Below are positions 11,942 through 25,209 of a DNA stretch of 64,000 nucleotides, piece after piece. The notes beneath the pieces are model-generated. The model did not search any database and was not told where the DNA came from. It saw only the letters and a list, made by a program, of their open reading frames with translations. The stretch comes from Cacajao melanocephalus (Eukaryota > Chordata > Mammalia > Primates > Pitheciidae): NCBI GenBank assembly GCA_963573385.1, contig CAUYLG010039368.1:1-64000 (forward strand), read 5' to 3'. Each line of letters begins with the position of its first letter. Within the stretch, counting starts at the first letter, position 1. Made by a program: the position numbers and the translations under genes.

Positions 11942-13325
11942 TCCATATTTTTCACAATGCCCAACCTCTTTTTGTTCCTGGTTAGTACTCATAAAAGATA
12001 GATATAAGACATTTATTTTAAAGTATGGTTTGTGTTCTCCGTGTAACTTTCAAATGAAATGATGACTGACATTTGGAAATCTTAAATCTAGCAAAAATGG
12101 GACAATTCATTTCAAGACCATTTAATACTTCCTACATTTAGAACTAAATGACTAACAATTCTGTCACTAGGCTAACATTGCATGGCCTCTGATATTTGTG
12201 GTGTGCATTTTCTGGACATACTACAAACTTCTGTCCTCATGAACCAGAAAAGTGGCCCTTTTTCACCCATCTTAATTTCCACATGGCCATTTTATTATGT
12301 TATTCACTTGCCTAGAAGGAAAATTAACTTCTCTATGATGCTATTTAGAGAATTTCAGATTTTATGAACTTTTCAAGGCTTTATAAAGAACTGTGCATTT
12401 TTAGTTGAAATTTATAAAGACACAAAGCATACACCAAATACTAAGCATAATTCTGGACTTCAACATCTTTCATCCATCCTACCACCCACCCTAGAGTAAC
12501 TGCTAAACAATGTATTCCTCCAATGAGAAATCCCTGAAATGGCAACAAGCACATTTCTTTTATGTCCCAAGACACAATATGGATAAATAAGACTGTAGAA
12601 TACAATGAAAAGAAAGCTTTGGTTCACAGAGTTGTTGATAATTAAAACCTTTAGTTCACAGAGTTAACTGATAACTGAAATTAATCTTTTAAATATTAAT
12701 AAATCAATGATAAACAGCAAGTGAAGATCACACATTCCTGGAGGATGTTGAGAAAACAACTTGAAAAGATTACTCTTAAAACGCTGCTACTACGAAATAT
12801 GTTGTGCAGCAACACAGGAACAGTCTGGCTGCTTCTTAGGAAGCAAATCTCAGGCCCTACCACAGACCTCCTGAATCAGGACTAAGTTACTAGCATGCTT
12901 ACCTCATCACTACCATCTGTCATGCATACACTCTGCATACACATTATGGCTCTCCAACTATTCTGTTAATGATTAAAGAACTTTTAAATGCTTGTTTAAT
13001 AGGTTTTTATATCAGTGCGTTTAACGGGAGGGCCTCTCAATGACCTCCAGCTGGAAAATCTGGCCCTAAGACACTCCTAGAAGTCAGAATGGGCCTGGGA
13101 CTGTCTGTTCATTATTTGTCAATTGATCATTTCTGGACACTCAGGACACACATACAAAACAGTTCATAAAAGGAACTAGTTATACATAGGTAAATAAAGA
13201 AATCATTAATCTGTAACAGACCCTGTTTCCTACCACAAACACAGTGGGGCATTTACCACACACACGAGAGTTTCAGAGACTGGGCAGCCAAAATACACTA
13301 ATGTTCACCTCAAAGGTTGAAATCA
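11942..13325. other. Intronic sequence, mostly unique
   Basis: No gene seen. A short stretch near 12845-12885 ('aaatctcaggccctaccacagacct') looks like a MER5A-type hAT transposon remnant. The rest shows no family I can name. Confidence 0.45.
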
Positions 13326-13329
13326 ACTA

Positions 13330-14010
13330 TTAAAACCACATAAGAGTACCCACCAAAAGGTATACACACAAACGTTCATAGCACTTATTCATGATACCCA
13401 AAAAGTAGGAACAACCTAAATGTACATCAACTGATGTATAAAGATGTGCTATTATCCATACAATGGGATTTTATTCAACCACATAAGGAATGAATTTTTT
13501 TCTTTGAGACAGGGTCTCGCTATGTTGCCTAGATTAGAGTGCAGTAGCATGATTTCGGCTCACTGCAACCTCCACCTCCTGGTTCAAGTGGTTCTCCTGC
13601 CGCAGCCTCCCAAGTAGCTGGGATTACAGGCACGTGCCACTATGCTCGGCTAATTTGTAGAGAAACAAGGTTTCACCATATTGGCCAGGCTAATTGATAC
13701 ATGCTGTAACACGGATGAAGCTTAAAAACATTATCTAAAATGACAAAAGCCAGATACAAAGGCCATAGATTACGTAATTTCATTTCTAGGAAAGCCCACA
13801 ACAGCATAATCCATAGAGAAAGAAAGCACATTATTGGTTGCCAGGGGCTAGGAGAAAATGTAGAGCCTGGGGAATGACTACTAATGGGTATAGGATTTCT
13901 TTTTAAGAAGATGAAAATGTTCTAAACTTAGATTCTGGTGACGGCTGTACAACTCTGGCTATACTAAAAACCACTGAATTGTTCATAGCACTTATTCATG
14001 ATAGCCAAAA
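13330..14010 (+). mobile_element. L1 3' end, interrupted by an Alu and ending in a duplicated 30-mer
   Basis: Sense L1 3' sequence: 'acaatgggattttattcaac', 'acacggatgaagcttaaaaa', 'ttggttgccaggggctagg', 'actactaatgggtataggat'. Interrupted by Alu 13494-13691. Instead of the usual L1 tail, it ends with a second copy (13981-14010) of 30 bases already present at 13374-13403 (29 of 30 identical). Confidence 0.8.
13494..13691 (-). mobile_element. Alu element, 5'-truncated
   Basis: Antisense Alu starting in the A-tail complement and breaking off after 'accatattggccaggct', so about 100 bases of the left monomer are missing. It sits inside the L1 3' sequence. Confidence 0.93.
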
Positions 14011-14052
14011 TAAGTGCTAGGGAGCCCCGATCCACCTGCCTTGGGCTCCCAA

Positions 14053-15239
<1,187 letters not shown>

Positions 15240-15345
15240 TTATCCCCCTCCATACACAAGCAGAACAACCAAAATTGTCTCCAGAATTGCCAAATGCCCC
15301 CTGGGGCTGGCAAAATCTCACATGATTGAGAACCACTGGAGTAGA
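15240..15345 (-). mobile_element. MER20 (hAT-Charlie) fragment
   Basis: Ends with 'ttgagaaccactggag', the MER20/Charlie terminal sequence in antisense, preceded by 'tgtctccagaattgccaaat' and 'gccccctggggctggcaaaa', the MER20 body. Only about half the element is present. Confidence 0.75.
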
Positions 15346-15605
15346 AAACTACTCAAAATTCAATGTAACACAGCCAGGCTGGGAAGCATATTGACGCTTC
15401 AAATCTGAAGAAGCAATCACACTAAGGGGAGGCTAATACTGTTGGACACACTACCAGAAGCCAGGGTGCAAAACTGCCCAAAACTAAGATTTCAAAGTAG
15501 CCACTGACTGGAAATTTCCTGTTCTTGGGAACAGAGTAAAAGTACCCAAATCCATAAACACACAGATAAGTAGGAAAAAAATGTGGTAGCTATCACAAAG
15601 CTTCA

Positions 15606-15814
15606 TCTAGATCTGCACTGTCCAGCAGAACTTCCTGAGATGATGAAAACATTCTATAATGTGCTGTCCAAGTCCTGTGGCCACTAACCACATATACAGC
15701 TCCTGAAATGTGGTTATTGCAACAAACGGAACTTTTTTACTTGACTTAACGTTAATTAAATTTCAGTTGCCACAAGTGGATAGTGGCTACCGAACTGGAC
15801 AACACAGATCTAGA
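15606..15814. mobile_element. MITE-like DNA transposon with 20-bp terminal inverted repeats
   Basis: The ends TCTAGATCTGCACTGTCCAG (15606-15625) and CTGGACAACACAGATCTAGA (15795-15814) are inverted repeats with 3 mismatches in 20. The interior ('gtggccactaaccacatat', 'aatttcagttgccaca') matches a common old non-autonomous hAT-like human element. No open frame. I could not confirm a target duplication. Confidence 0.7.
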
Positions 15815-16334
15815 CCTTGCTATCATTCGTCTTATTGCTGTTGTTGGTAGAAGTTTAAGTTTCCCTTTTCATCAGGCAATTTTTTAGTATCACCTTGTCA
15901 AGGCAGAAAGGTCAATTCTCTGTTAAACCTGGGCATGGAGGAAATAAAAAACCAATGCCTGCTCCTGACCACACTCAGGCCAATCCTCTGAAGAACAAAT
16001 ATAATGGCCTCTTGTTTAGCTGTGTGTCCCACTTCTACGTTCTTACTGCATTTTTGTACCATCTGAGTATTCAGCTAAATCCAGAATGGGCTGCTGGCCT
16101 TCTATGAAAAACACCCACATATAAGGGGACAAACTGTTTGGGAAAGATAGAATTGGTAAAAGGGAGAATCAGCTCACTCATTTATTTGGTTTAATTAACT
16201 CTCTCCCAGGTAGAATGTAATATCCATGAAAGCAGGACCCTTTTCTGTCTTTTTACCACTGCATTCTTAGGTCCTGAAACAAAGGCACAGACAAAATAAG
16301 TGTTACATATTTGATGAAACTATAACAACAAGAA

Positions 16335-16560
16335 TAGTACTCATGTGCCAGGAACTATAGTTTTATAAATATATTAATGTCTTTAAATCTCACTATAACC
16401 CCATAAGGTATGCACTATTAGCCTCGCTATGAGGTATGTTTTGTTATCTCCATTATTACAGATGACAATATTGAGAAATGGAGGGTTTAAATAATGTTCC
16501 CAAGATCACCCAGATGGTAAGTGACAAAACTGCAATCTGAATCCTACCACATATGAAGCT
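16335..16560 (-). repeat. MIR element
   Basis: Antisense MIR: 'catgtgccaggaactatag', 'aaatctcactataacccca', 'gttcccaagatcacccagat', 'gcaatctgaatcctacca' in consensus order. Confidence 0.7.
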
Positions 16561-17924
16561 TATTTCCTTACTTGAGCTGTTTTAAGATACTAATGAATTA
16601 TCTAAGGATTTCAATATCAGAAATACCCGAGCTATTTTGCATCCTGCCCCTTATCCCCAATTCTGTTATATCAGGAAAGCTCAGTGTAAATACAAAACAT
16701 CTATAATGAATTATGATTACAAGATACATAATAGTAGACAGAATGCAACATAATGCAAAAGAATACGAGCAATTCAGCCCATGAACAAGTGAACACGCGT
16801 ACCCATGAGGGCCACACATTTCACACAGTTAAGGTAAAACGGTCCAAGGCTCTGAACACTTCAGCCCCTAATAGGAGGTAACAGGAATCCCCAGGAGAAA
16901 GAAAGGCTTATGTAAAACCATGAGGATGTATAATATGGATGGAAAGTTGGGCTGGAGCTATTGAAATTTAGGGAGTGGTGAGAGGGGAATGGAGAAGCAA
17001 ACCAGAGAGGGACTGTATATGCTTCTTAATGTCATGCCCGGTTTCAGACTCTCTGTGGCAGTAGGACCCTGCTCCATCGTAAGGCAGGTCCAACAAGGGA
17101 TTCAGCCCAATATGATTCTACAAAATGGGTGAATGATATCTGGATCTGTTCCAAATTTCCCTCATCCCAACTGACACATCCCCAGGGGCAGATGAAACTG
17201 GTCTTACTGGAGAAAGATTCAATCGGATAGAAAATGATATTCATTATATCTGATGCTTTATCAGTATGAAGTAAGAGGTGGCTCCAAGAGCAAGTCAATT
17301 TCTTGGTTTTTCTTTACTATTCCAACAGGTATATGGACAACTTTAACTTCCTGTAATTCTAAACGTGTCCCCGAGCTGTAGCACAACATTTTCCCATCTC
17401 TTTGCCTATCATCTCCCACGAATACACTTCCTTTACCTAATCCTTAACAGGAGCTATTACCCAAAGCTTCGTATTTGGTCTCTCATTTACTTTCCTTATA
17501 TTTTTTAACTCAAATTTAACCATGAAAACGTTACTTCAAACCTCAGCACAACTCAAGTTCTATAACTATGTTATCCACATGCCCTTACTATTTGAAATGT
17601 GGCTGGTATGAAGTGAAATGTGTACAAAGTGAACAAAAATACACTCCAGATTTTTATTAATAACTTTGTATTAATTATGATAGTGTTGAACTTATATTAA
17701 CATTAAAAAACATACTGAAATGATAGTATTTGGGATATATTAGGTTAAATATATCACTGAAATTTATTTCACCTGTTACTTTTTAATATGGTATACAGAA
17801 AATGTTGAATTATGTACACGGCTTATATTTCCTCTATACACTATCTCTACTAAGGCTGTCCCTCAAATGCAACAGGTTTAAAATGGGATCCAACACTAAC
17901 AAGCTCCATGACATCTCCAGGGCT

Positions 17925-18165
17925 CAGTTTTGTCATCTATAAAATGGAACTACTAATTGTAATAGAGGATGATAACAGCAAGAGCTAACGCTAATAGTCA
18001 CAATATCCCTGTGAAGCTGTCATTCTCATTTTATAGGTAAGCAGATAGAGGCACAGGGAAATTAAGTGACCAACCAAAAGTTAAATAGTTAATAAATAGT
18101 GAAGCCCAGATTTCAGCCCAGGCAATCAGCTCCAGGGTCCTGCTTTTAACTACTGTCTCTCTTAA
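17925..18165. repeat. Two facing MIR fragments
   Basis: A sense MIR core ('ggctcagttttgtcatctat', about 17920-17990) is followed by an antisense MIR ('ctcattttataggtaagcag', 'ggcacagggaaattaagtga', 'gatttcagcccaggcaatc', about 18020-18165). Two separate old insertions in opposite directions. Confidence 0.65.
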
Positions 18166-19479
18166 TACTCACCTCAGAAATATAACAAAAACTCGATGGG
18201 TTAATTTAGGTAAAATACTTTAAAATGTACCTGGTACACACTAAACTCTCCTTTGTGTTTAACTATTATCACCCTTATCCCCATCCCCAACCTACTTCCC
18301 AGTTTCCCCACAGGTAACAACCTTTCTCCCCACTTCCAAGATCAAAACTTCAGGACCATGTTTTAACATTTCTCTCTTTTTCATCCCTTAAATCCAGTCG
18401 GTTCTCTCTACTCTTCCTTCAGTGTTTTCAGTGCAGCTACTTCTCTAGTACCACAGTCATCTTACCCCAGCCTTTCAGCCCCTCACACTGATCAACTAAC
18501 AACAAGAACATAAATAGTATTCATGTGCCAGGCAGGCTTCCAATCTATTAATTCATTTAAACCTCACTATAACTCTGTCTGGTCTCCAGGTCTTCCGCAT
18601 CGGGGTCCTACCAGTGTCTACATTTCTTCAGCAGAGAACATTCTTCCTGGATTACCAGTTTCATCCTATGATAGGAATTTTAAAGGTATGGGTTCTTCAC
18701 ACTTGTCTTTATCAGCTGATTTAAGTAGGAGAGAGGGAGAGATGATGGGTGTCCCATGAGGGAGGGAGAGAAAAAAAATTAAAAGGATCAGAAAATTTAA
18801 AATTCAAGCCCCTATCAAAAATCTCCCATAGAATCAAGTCTACTCTGCAGCCAAACACAAGAGCATCACAGAGCCCCGGCCTCTCTATTGAACCTTACCT
18901 CCACTTCCCAACAGAAACTCTCCCGAGCAGTCACACAAGTCTCCTCTATGTTCCTGGAGTAAAATATAGTAATTCCTATTCTCAACACTTATCCACAGAG
19001 TCCCCCTCTGACTCAGAAATCTAAGCTCCTCCATAAACCCTCCCAAAACACCCAGGGGAAACTAATCTCTCCTCTACACTGCAATAAAACTTCTGTCTTA
19101 TGCCACTCACTGTGGACCACAAAGACACATTCACCACCTGGCAAATGCCATTTACAACCCCAAGAGAGACCATCAACTACCAGAAGGCAAGCAGTAATTC
19201 CCGCATTTTTCACCATGTCTAACACAAGCCTCTACATAGAATACTCACTACGTGGCAAATGGAAATAAATGAGTAAATAAATGTACAATGTAACAGAAAT
19301 TATCTGTAAATACCCCAAGTTAGCCAACCTTATTTCCCTAACCATGAAAGACCTTAAGGTAACAGGAGCAATATTGAGTTTCAAGGCAGTGGTTTCACTG
19401 CACTTTTTTTTTTTTCTGGCAGCTGTAAGCCTTTCATTCTGAGTATCTGAGAACCTGGTGCACTTTCAAGTTCATTATC

Positions 19480-19640
19480 TGTCTTCTTTGCTCATCAGAA
19501 CAATCCCGTGAAGTACATACTACTACACGTTTAAGTCAACTGAGGTTCGAATAAGTGACTTTCCCCAAGACTACACAGTTAGTAAATGGCAAAGCTGGGA
19601 TGAGAGACCAGGCCAGGAGTCCAGTGCTCTTTCCACTGTT
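19480..19640 (-). repeat. MIR element
   Basis: Antisense MIR with 'gactacacagttagtaaatg', 'gcaaagctgggatgagagac' and 'gtccagtgctctttccact'. Confidence 0.65.
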
Positions 19641-20710
19641 CTAATTCATCTTTTATCTCCTTCCCCTACTCAACTTCTATGGAGTTAAATAAAAGGAGAG
19701 AGGAATCAGCAGACAGTTCTTGATAACAATGATAATAACAGATATGATAAATTAATGACTTCCAAAGAACATCTGCCTGAGATTGCTTGTTTTGTTCTGT
19801 GACTCATCAAGGGCAAGTAATGCTCTAGGAGACACTGCATTTAAACCTCATTATTCCATTGGACTGTGAAATATTTCCATCTAACCCTAAAACCAGTGCC
19901 TTTCCAAACTCCAAAGATGGGCCCTCCCCTGCTCCACACTTAAAGGAAGAAATGGCTGTTTCTCATCACAGAGTAATTAAGGAAGGAAGCAACGTTCTGA
20001 GGACACAGCACTTTACAAAGTCAATTGGCAATTACTAAACATTATAAACGACTGGTCTTCCCACACCTGACTGTTACCAGGAATGGAGTCTTTAAAACTC
20101 TTACTTGTTAAACTTTCCGATTTAACATAGAGACACAAAGAACCTCAGTTCAAGGCAGTCTCAACTCATGAATGACCACATTGTTGGGCACTCTCCCTTC
20201 ACACTGAAACTCAGAAATGGAAAGACATGGAGATGGACTCAAACCTGGGCCAACTGCACTGGCAGAGCCAAGAAAAACCAGGAACGCGTCGAAGGCGCCC
20301 GCCTCCGCCTCCTCTGCCGATCTTCAGGCCACTCCAAGGGACGCAAGCAGCTCCTGTTTCTATGGCTGCAGGTTTCAGCAGCCTCAGGTTTCAAGCAACC
20401 GCCAGCTCATGTGTGAAGGATTTTCCTGGGGGGTCTTACCTGAGCGGAGGCGCTGGGGAGTGGGGGCGTTTTTCCCACGGACGGTGGCTCGGACCCCACG
20501 CTGCGCCCTGCTCGGGCGAGACCCCCACCCTGCGCTGCGCCCCTCCGCCTCGCAGCCGCCCACGGCCCAGCTGGGAGGCGCCGCGGCCCGGGAACCCAGC
20601 TCCGCGCTCCTGAAAGGATGCGGGGGAGGCGGGAGAGAGTCAGCGGCTCCGAAAGAGCTGCTCCCACAGTCCCTCGGATCCTCGCCGTCTCGCCCTCCGC
20701 CCCCACTTAC

Positions 20711-20770
20711 CCAGTTCTGCGCGTTATTGCTCAGCTTGACTTTCTTGCACTGGCTCCCGGGGATCTCCAT
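20711..20770 (-). CDS. PAPSS1: PAPSS1 coding exon 1 (start codon)
   Basis: On the minus strand, ATG at 20770-20768 opens 20 codons beginning MEIPGSQCKKVKLS and ending at Trp20, directly followed by donor GTAAGT. This is the N-terminus of PAPS synthase 1, and it joins in phase 0 to exon 2. The start is favoured because it matches the known protein N-terminus and has a strong initiation context (G at -3, G at +4). Residue 7 reads Gln (CAG); from memory the human reference has Leu here, so this may be a variant or another primate. The segment lies before the APS kinase core; its Lys-rich stretch is of the kind discussed for nuclear targeting of the enzyme. The 5' UTR extends into the CpG island. 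The frame stays open upstream to another ATG at 20998. Confidence 0.96.
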
Positions 20771-21130
20771 GACCGTGGAGTGTGCTGGGAAGCCGGGGTT
20801 TTTTGCGCCGGGAGGGTAGCAGGAGGAGGGCAGGGCAGCAGTAGGAGGGCAAGGCGCGAGCGAGGCGGGGCTGGAGGGCTGGGCCTCCTCGCGTCGGGGC
20901 GGGCGCGCGCTGACGTGCGTACGCGCCCGTGCTCGTGGCCCGAGTTGCGTGGCGCAAGCGCCGCGCCTTGGAAATGGGTCCGGGGCAGAGGTCTGCACGG
21001 AAGAGCAAGAAGCGCCGGGAGAGAACCGGAGGTAGAAGCTGGGGGCGGAGCTTCAGCGCTCGCACCGGCGCGAGCGCGCACGGCGTTCCTCCTTCCTGAT
21101 ACCAAGGGAGGGGCGGGGCCTAAGATGTAG
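20771..21130 (-). promoter_or_regulatory. PAPSS1: PAPSS1 5' UTR and core promoter region
   Basis: No TATA box. The segment holds GC boxes (GGCGGGG near 20869, GGGGCGGG near 20896, GGGCGGAG near 21043, GGGGCGGGGCC near 21111), a TGACGTGC CRE-like half site near 20911, a GCGTACGC palindrome near 20918 and an NRF1-like GCGCAAGCGC at 20952-20961. This is the pattern of a housekeeping CpG promoter with dispersed start sites. The exact transcription start cannot be read from sequence. Confidence 0.75.
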
Positions 21131-21444
21131 CCTGGGAACCTCCTTGCCTCTGCGGCGGCGAGCTTTGCGCTGAGAACTCTAACAGCGAGTCCTAGCGGCA
21201 GGGAGAAAGGCCTGGGGGGAGCGAGACTTGCCGCGTGTGGCACTCCCTCAGCGGAGGCTGCTTGGGAGGACGCTGATGCGGGCTCCTGCTCCTCTGGCGG
21301 CTCCTCCAAACGCCTGGCTGGGGCCTCCTGTCCGCCCCTTCTGTGCTCATGTTACCCTGGCTACTTTTTAAATGTTTTCCAGCTTTGCAAAGGGAAGAAT
21401 TGATTTACTGAACAGCTCGTTCTCCACGTTACGCTTCACTTTAA

Positions 21445-22669
<1,225 letters not shown>

Positions 22670-22684
22670 ATTATATAATTATAG

Positions 22685-22724
<40 letters not shown>

Positions 22725-23094
22725 GGGAGTTTACTAAGTATTAACTTACACAATCACAAGGTCCTACAATAGGCTGTTTGCAAGCTGAGGAGCAAGGAGA
22801 GCCAGTCCAAGTCCCAAAACTGAACAACTTGGAGTCCGATGTTCAAGGGCAGGAAGCATCCAGCACAGGAGAAAGATGTAGGCTGGGAGGCTAGGCCTAT
22901 CTGGCCTCTTCACGTTTTTCTGCCTGCTTTATATTCACTGTTAGCTGATTAGATGGTGCCCACTTGATTAAGGGTGGGTCTGCCTTCTCCAGCCACTGAC
23001 TCAAATGTTAATCTCCTTGGGCAACACCCTCACAGACACACCCATGATCAATATTACATCCTTCAATCAAGTTGATACGAAGTATTAATCATCA
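22670..23094 (-). mobile_element. MLT2A-type LTR (3' LTR of the HERV-L)
   Basis: On the minus strand begins TGATGATTAATACTTCGTAT at 23094 and contains 'gaagatgtaatattgatc'-type U3 sequence, 'ctgatgctttc'-like R sequence around 22855 and 'caaacagcctattgtaggac' near 22775, then the simple repeat. This is the MLT2A pattern. A purine-rich stretch (AAAGGGTGGAC) lies directly before it and fits a polypurine tract. Confidence 0.85.
22685..22723. repeat. (CT)n(AT)n microsatellite
   Basis: About ten CT units followed by about nine TA units, at the 3' edge of the HERV-L LTR, where such simple repeats are common. Confidence 0.95.
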
Positions 23095-23479
23095 TAAGTC
23101 CACCCTTTGACAACTTGAACCCATACACATCTCCTGAGATCATACATAATCTTCAGGTAAGACAATAATAAAGTCATAATTACACCTAACATAATACAAC
23201 TATCCTTTTTACAACCGGAAATGCACCAGTCCCCAACTTAGGTACTATTACATAAAGTTAACAATACTTAAATCCTGATATGAAGTCAATAAATCTTATG
23301 TCACATGATAAAAAAGATAAAATGAAGATGTTTTCTTAGTACAAGTGTATACATGCACAAACATGTTTTTAACAAAAGAAGGAGGAAATATGACAATTAC
23401 AGTCCTCATTTCTGCAGCTGGTCACATTGTTATAGCTGGTATTGAGGACTACCTTTTTCTACTACCCATTCTGTATTCC

Positions 23480-23998
23480 CTTTGCCTTCAGCAAGCACCT
23501 GAGCAGGTTGTGATTTTTTTTCCTAGTGGAGTGACCCAAATCTTCATTCCTGAAGGGTCTAAGCCATTTGTAGTCCTGCCTGGATTGGACTGTTGTAATT
23601 TCTTATTATGGTAATACTAAGAGATGCCCTAAAGGATCTCCTGTATTCCATCTGTACTCTTGGTGACCTCCGCTGTGGAGTAGTAGACTGATTTCATCTT
23701 AATAGTCTAGGACAGTCACCCCAGCCAACACTGCAACTCCCTTCTAAGCCTGTTAACTTAAAGGTAGGAGGCGCCCAAAGTGTCCAGGTGGCAATCTTAA
23801 CTCCCAGTTTAATGGAATCGTTGTGTCTCTTGTTGGCAGCATTCCTCTCTCTGGAACTAAGATGTTTAGGCCAGCAGAACATAATGTCACAGAAATATGA
23901 AGCAAAAATGTTGCTAGTGGATCATAGGGGTGATGGTGAGTGCTGCCACTTCCACCCCTTGATTCCTGGACCCATGAATCCCAGCTATGGAAGAAACA
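23480..23998 (-). pseudogene. HERV-L dUTPase-like domain remnant
   Basis: The minus strand shows fragments such as 'TLCSAGLNILVPERGMLP' and 'LPPGHFGRLLPLS', which match the HERV-L dUTPase region after integrase. In trimeric dUTPases the conserved motifs bind dUTP and Mg; here the frame is open for only about 60-90 codons and is cut at its N-terminal side by the 24003-24505 LTR. No functional protein is expected. Confidence 0.75.
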
Positions 23999-24002
23999 GT
24001 AC

Positions 24003-24505
24003 TGAGGGAATGTATTCTCTTCCCAGGTCCACAAGGGGGCGTAGTTTCAATGGCAAGAACTTCACAGCGCCTTACCTCCACCCACCTCTCCATCCAGGAT
24101 CTTAGAGGTCTTTGTTTAAACTTTCGTGAGCGCAGGAAAAAAACTGAAGATCAATCACTCCAGTAGAAGTTTAAAAGAACTGCTTTCATAGGCCAAAGGG
24201 CTTGGATGGAGTGGGAATTCCTCCCAGGTTAAAAGTCCCCATCCCCCATATTGGGGTGGACTCTGTATCTGGATCCCCTTCCATTACCTCATGGAAGCTC
24301 TTTTTTCTTTTTCCTTTTCTTCTCTCTCTCCCTGAATAAATCACTTTCTGCAAAACTCTTCGGGGTCTGATGTTTACTTGCAAGTGCACCACACCTGGCG
24401 GGGTCCTCTCTCCCATTCTTGGGTGAGTGAGGGACCAAGAGTCTGGAAAAAACAGCCCACCAGGGTTCAAGCTAAGCCTCCCCCAGGTCCCGGAACCTGG
24501 TCACA
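24003..24505 (+). mobile_element. Solo class I LTR with GTAC target-site duplication
   Basis: Starts TGAGGGAATGTATTCTCTTC and ends GGAACCTGGTCACA. Flanked by GTAC on both sides (23999-24002 and 24506-24509). Contains 'ggttaaaagtcc' (TATA-like, about 24228), a CTTCCA/TGGAAG hairpin (about 24269-24288) and AATAAATCACTT (24335). It is the same family as the LTRs at 41070-41564, 44260-44378 and 29741-30235. It split the HERV-L dUTPase/integrase region, so it is younger than the HERV-L. It is opposite to the HERV-L. Confidence 0.92.
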
Positions 24506-24509
24506 GTAC

Positions 24510-25209
24510 CATATATTGGATGCTGATTCAGAGCCTACACGGCCTTCTGAAGAACTTTGCCCCAGCCATGTAAAGTATTATCACCTAGTTGGTGTTGTAG
24601 TTGTGATTTCAAAAGGCCATTCCACCATTCTATCCAGCTGCTTCAGGATGGTAGGGAACATGGTAAGACCAGTGAATTCCATGAGCATGAGCCCATTTAC
24701 TGCACCAAGCATGAGTGGTAAAGCGAGTGCCTTGGTCAGAGGCAATGCTGTGTTGAATGCCGTGATGGTGGATGAGGCATTCCGTGACTCCACAGATGGT
24801 AGTCTTGGCAAAAGCATTGCATGCAGGATAGACAAACCCATATTCAGAGTAAGTGTCTATTCCAGTGAGGACAAATATCTGCCTTTCCATGATGGAAGAG
24901 GTCTAATATAATCAACCTGCCACCAGGTCACTGGCTGATTGCCCTGAGGAATGGTGCCATATGAAGGGCTCAGCGTTGGTCTCTGCTGCTGGCAAATTGG
25001 GCACTCAGCAGTGGCCATGGTCAGCCTTGGTGAGTAGAAGCCCATGTTGCTGAGCCCATGCATAACCTCCATCCCTGCCACCATGGCCACTTTGTTCGTG
25101 AACCCATTGGGCAATGACAAGGGTGGCTGGGGAAAGAGGCTGAGTGGTGTCCACAGAATGGGTCATCCTATCCACTTGATTATTAAACTCCTCCTCCACT
25201 GAGGTCACT
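24510..25209 (-). pseudogene. HERV-L integrase remnant
   Basis: Minus-strand frames cover the zinc-binding HH-CC part (His in 'WVHEQSGHGG', Cys in 'CPICQQQ') and the catalytic core (Asp in 'WWQVDYIRPLP', Asp in 'IASDQGTRF', Glu in 'YHPEAAG'). All three acidic residues of the D,D-35-E triad are visible, but in different reading frames: a frameshift near 24890 separates the first from the other two, and a further break lies near 25120. Integrase joins viral DNA ends to host DNA. Here it is inactive by frameshift. Confidence 0.88.

Larger units (their letters stand above)
20280..21330. promoter_or_regulatory. CpG island
   Basis: Dense CpG and high GC from the GCGTCGAAGGCGCC area (20285) to about 21330, in sharp contrast with the AT-rich flanks. 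It covers exon 1 of PAPSS1 and extends about 550 bases upstream of the start codon and about 430 bases into intron 1. Long GC-rich open frames on both strands here (up to 204 codons) are by-products of composition. Confidence 0.93.

Noticed and set aside
20217..20998. Long overlapping open frames on both strands (up to 204 codons) in the CpG island
   Set aside because: GC-rich DNA has few stop codons; only the 60-base PAPSS1 start is supported by splice signal and protein match. The others show no known domain.
24378..24911. 177-codon plus-strand frame
   Set aside because: It crosses the solo LTR boundary and the antisense of HERV-L integrase; it is a shadow frame.
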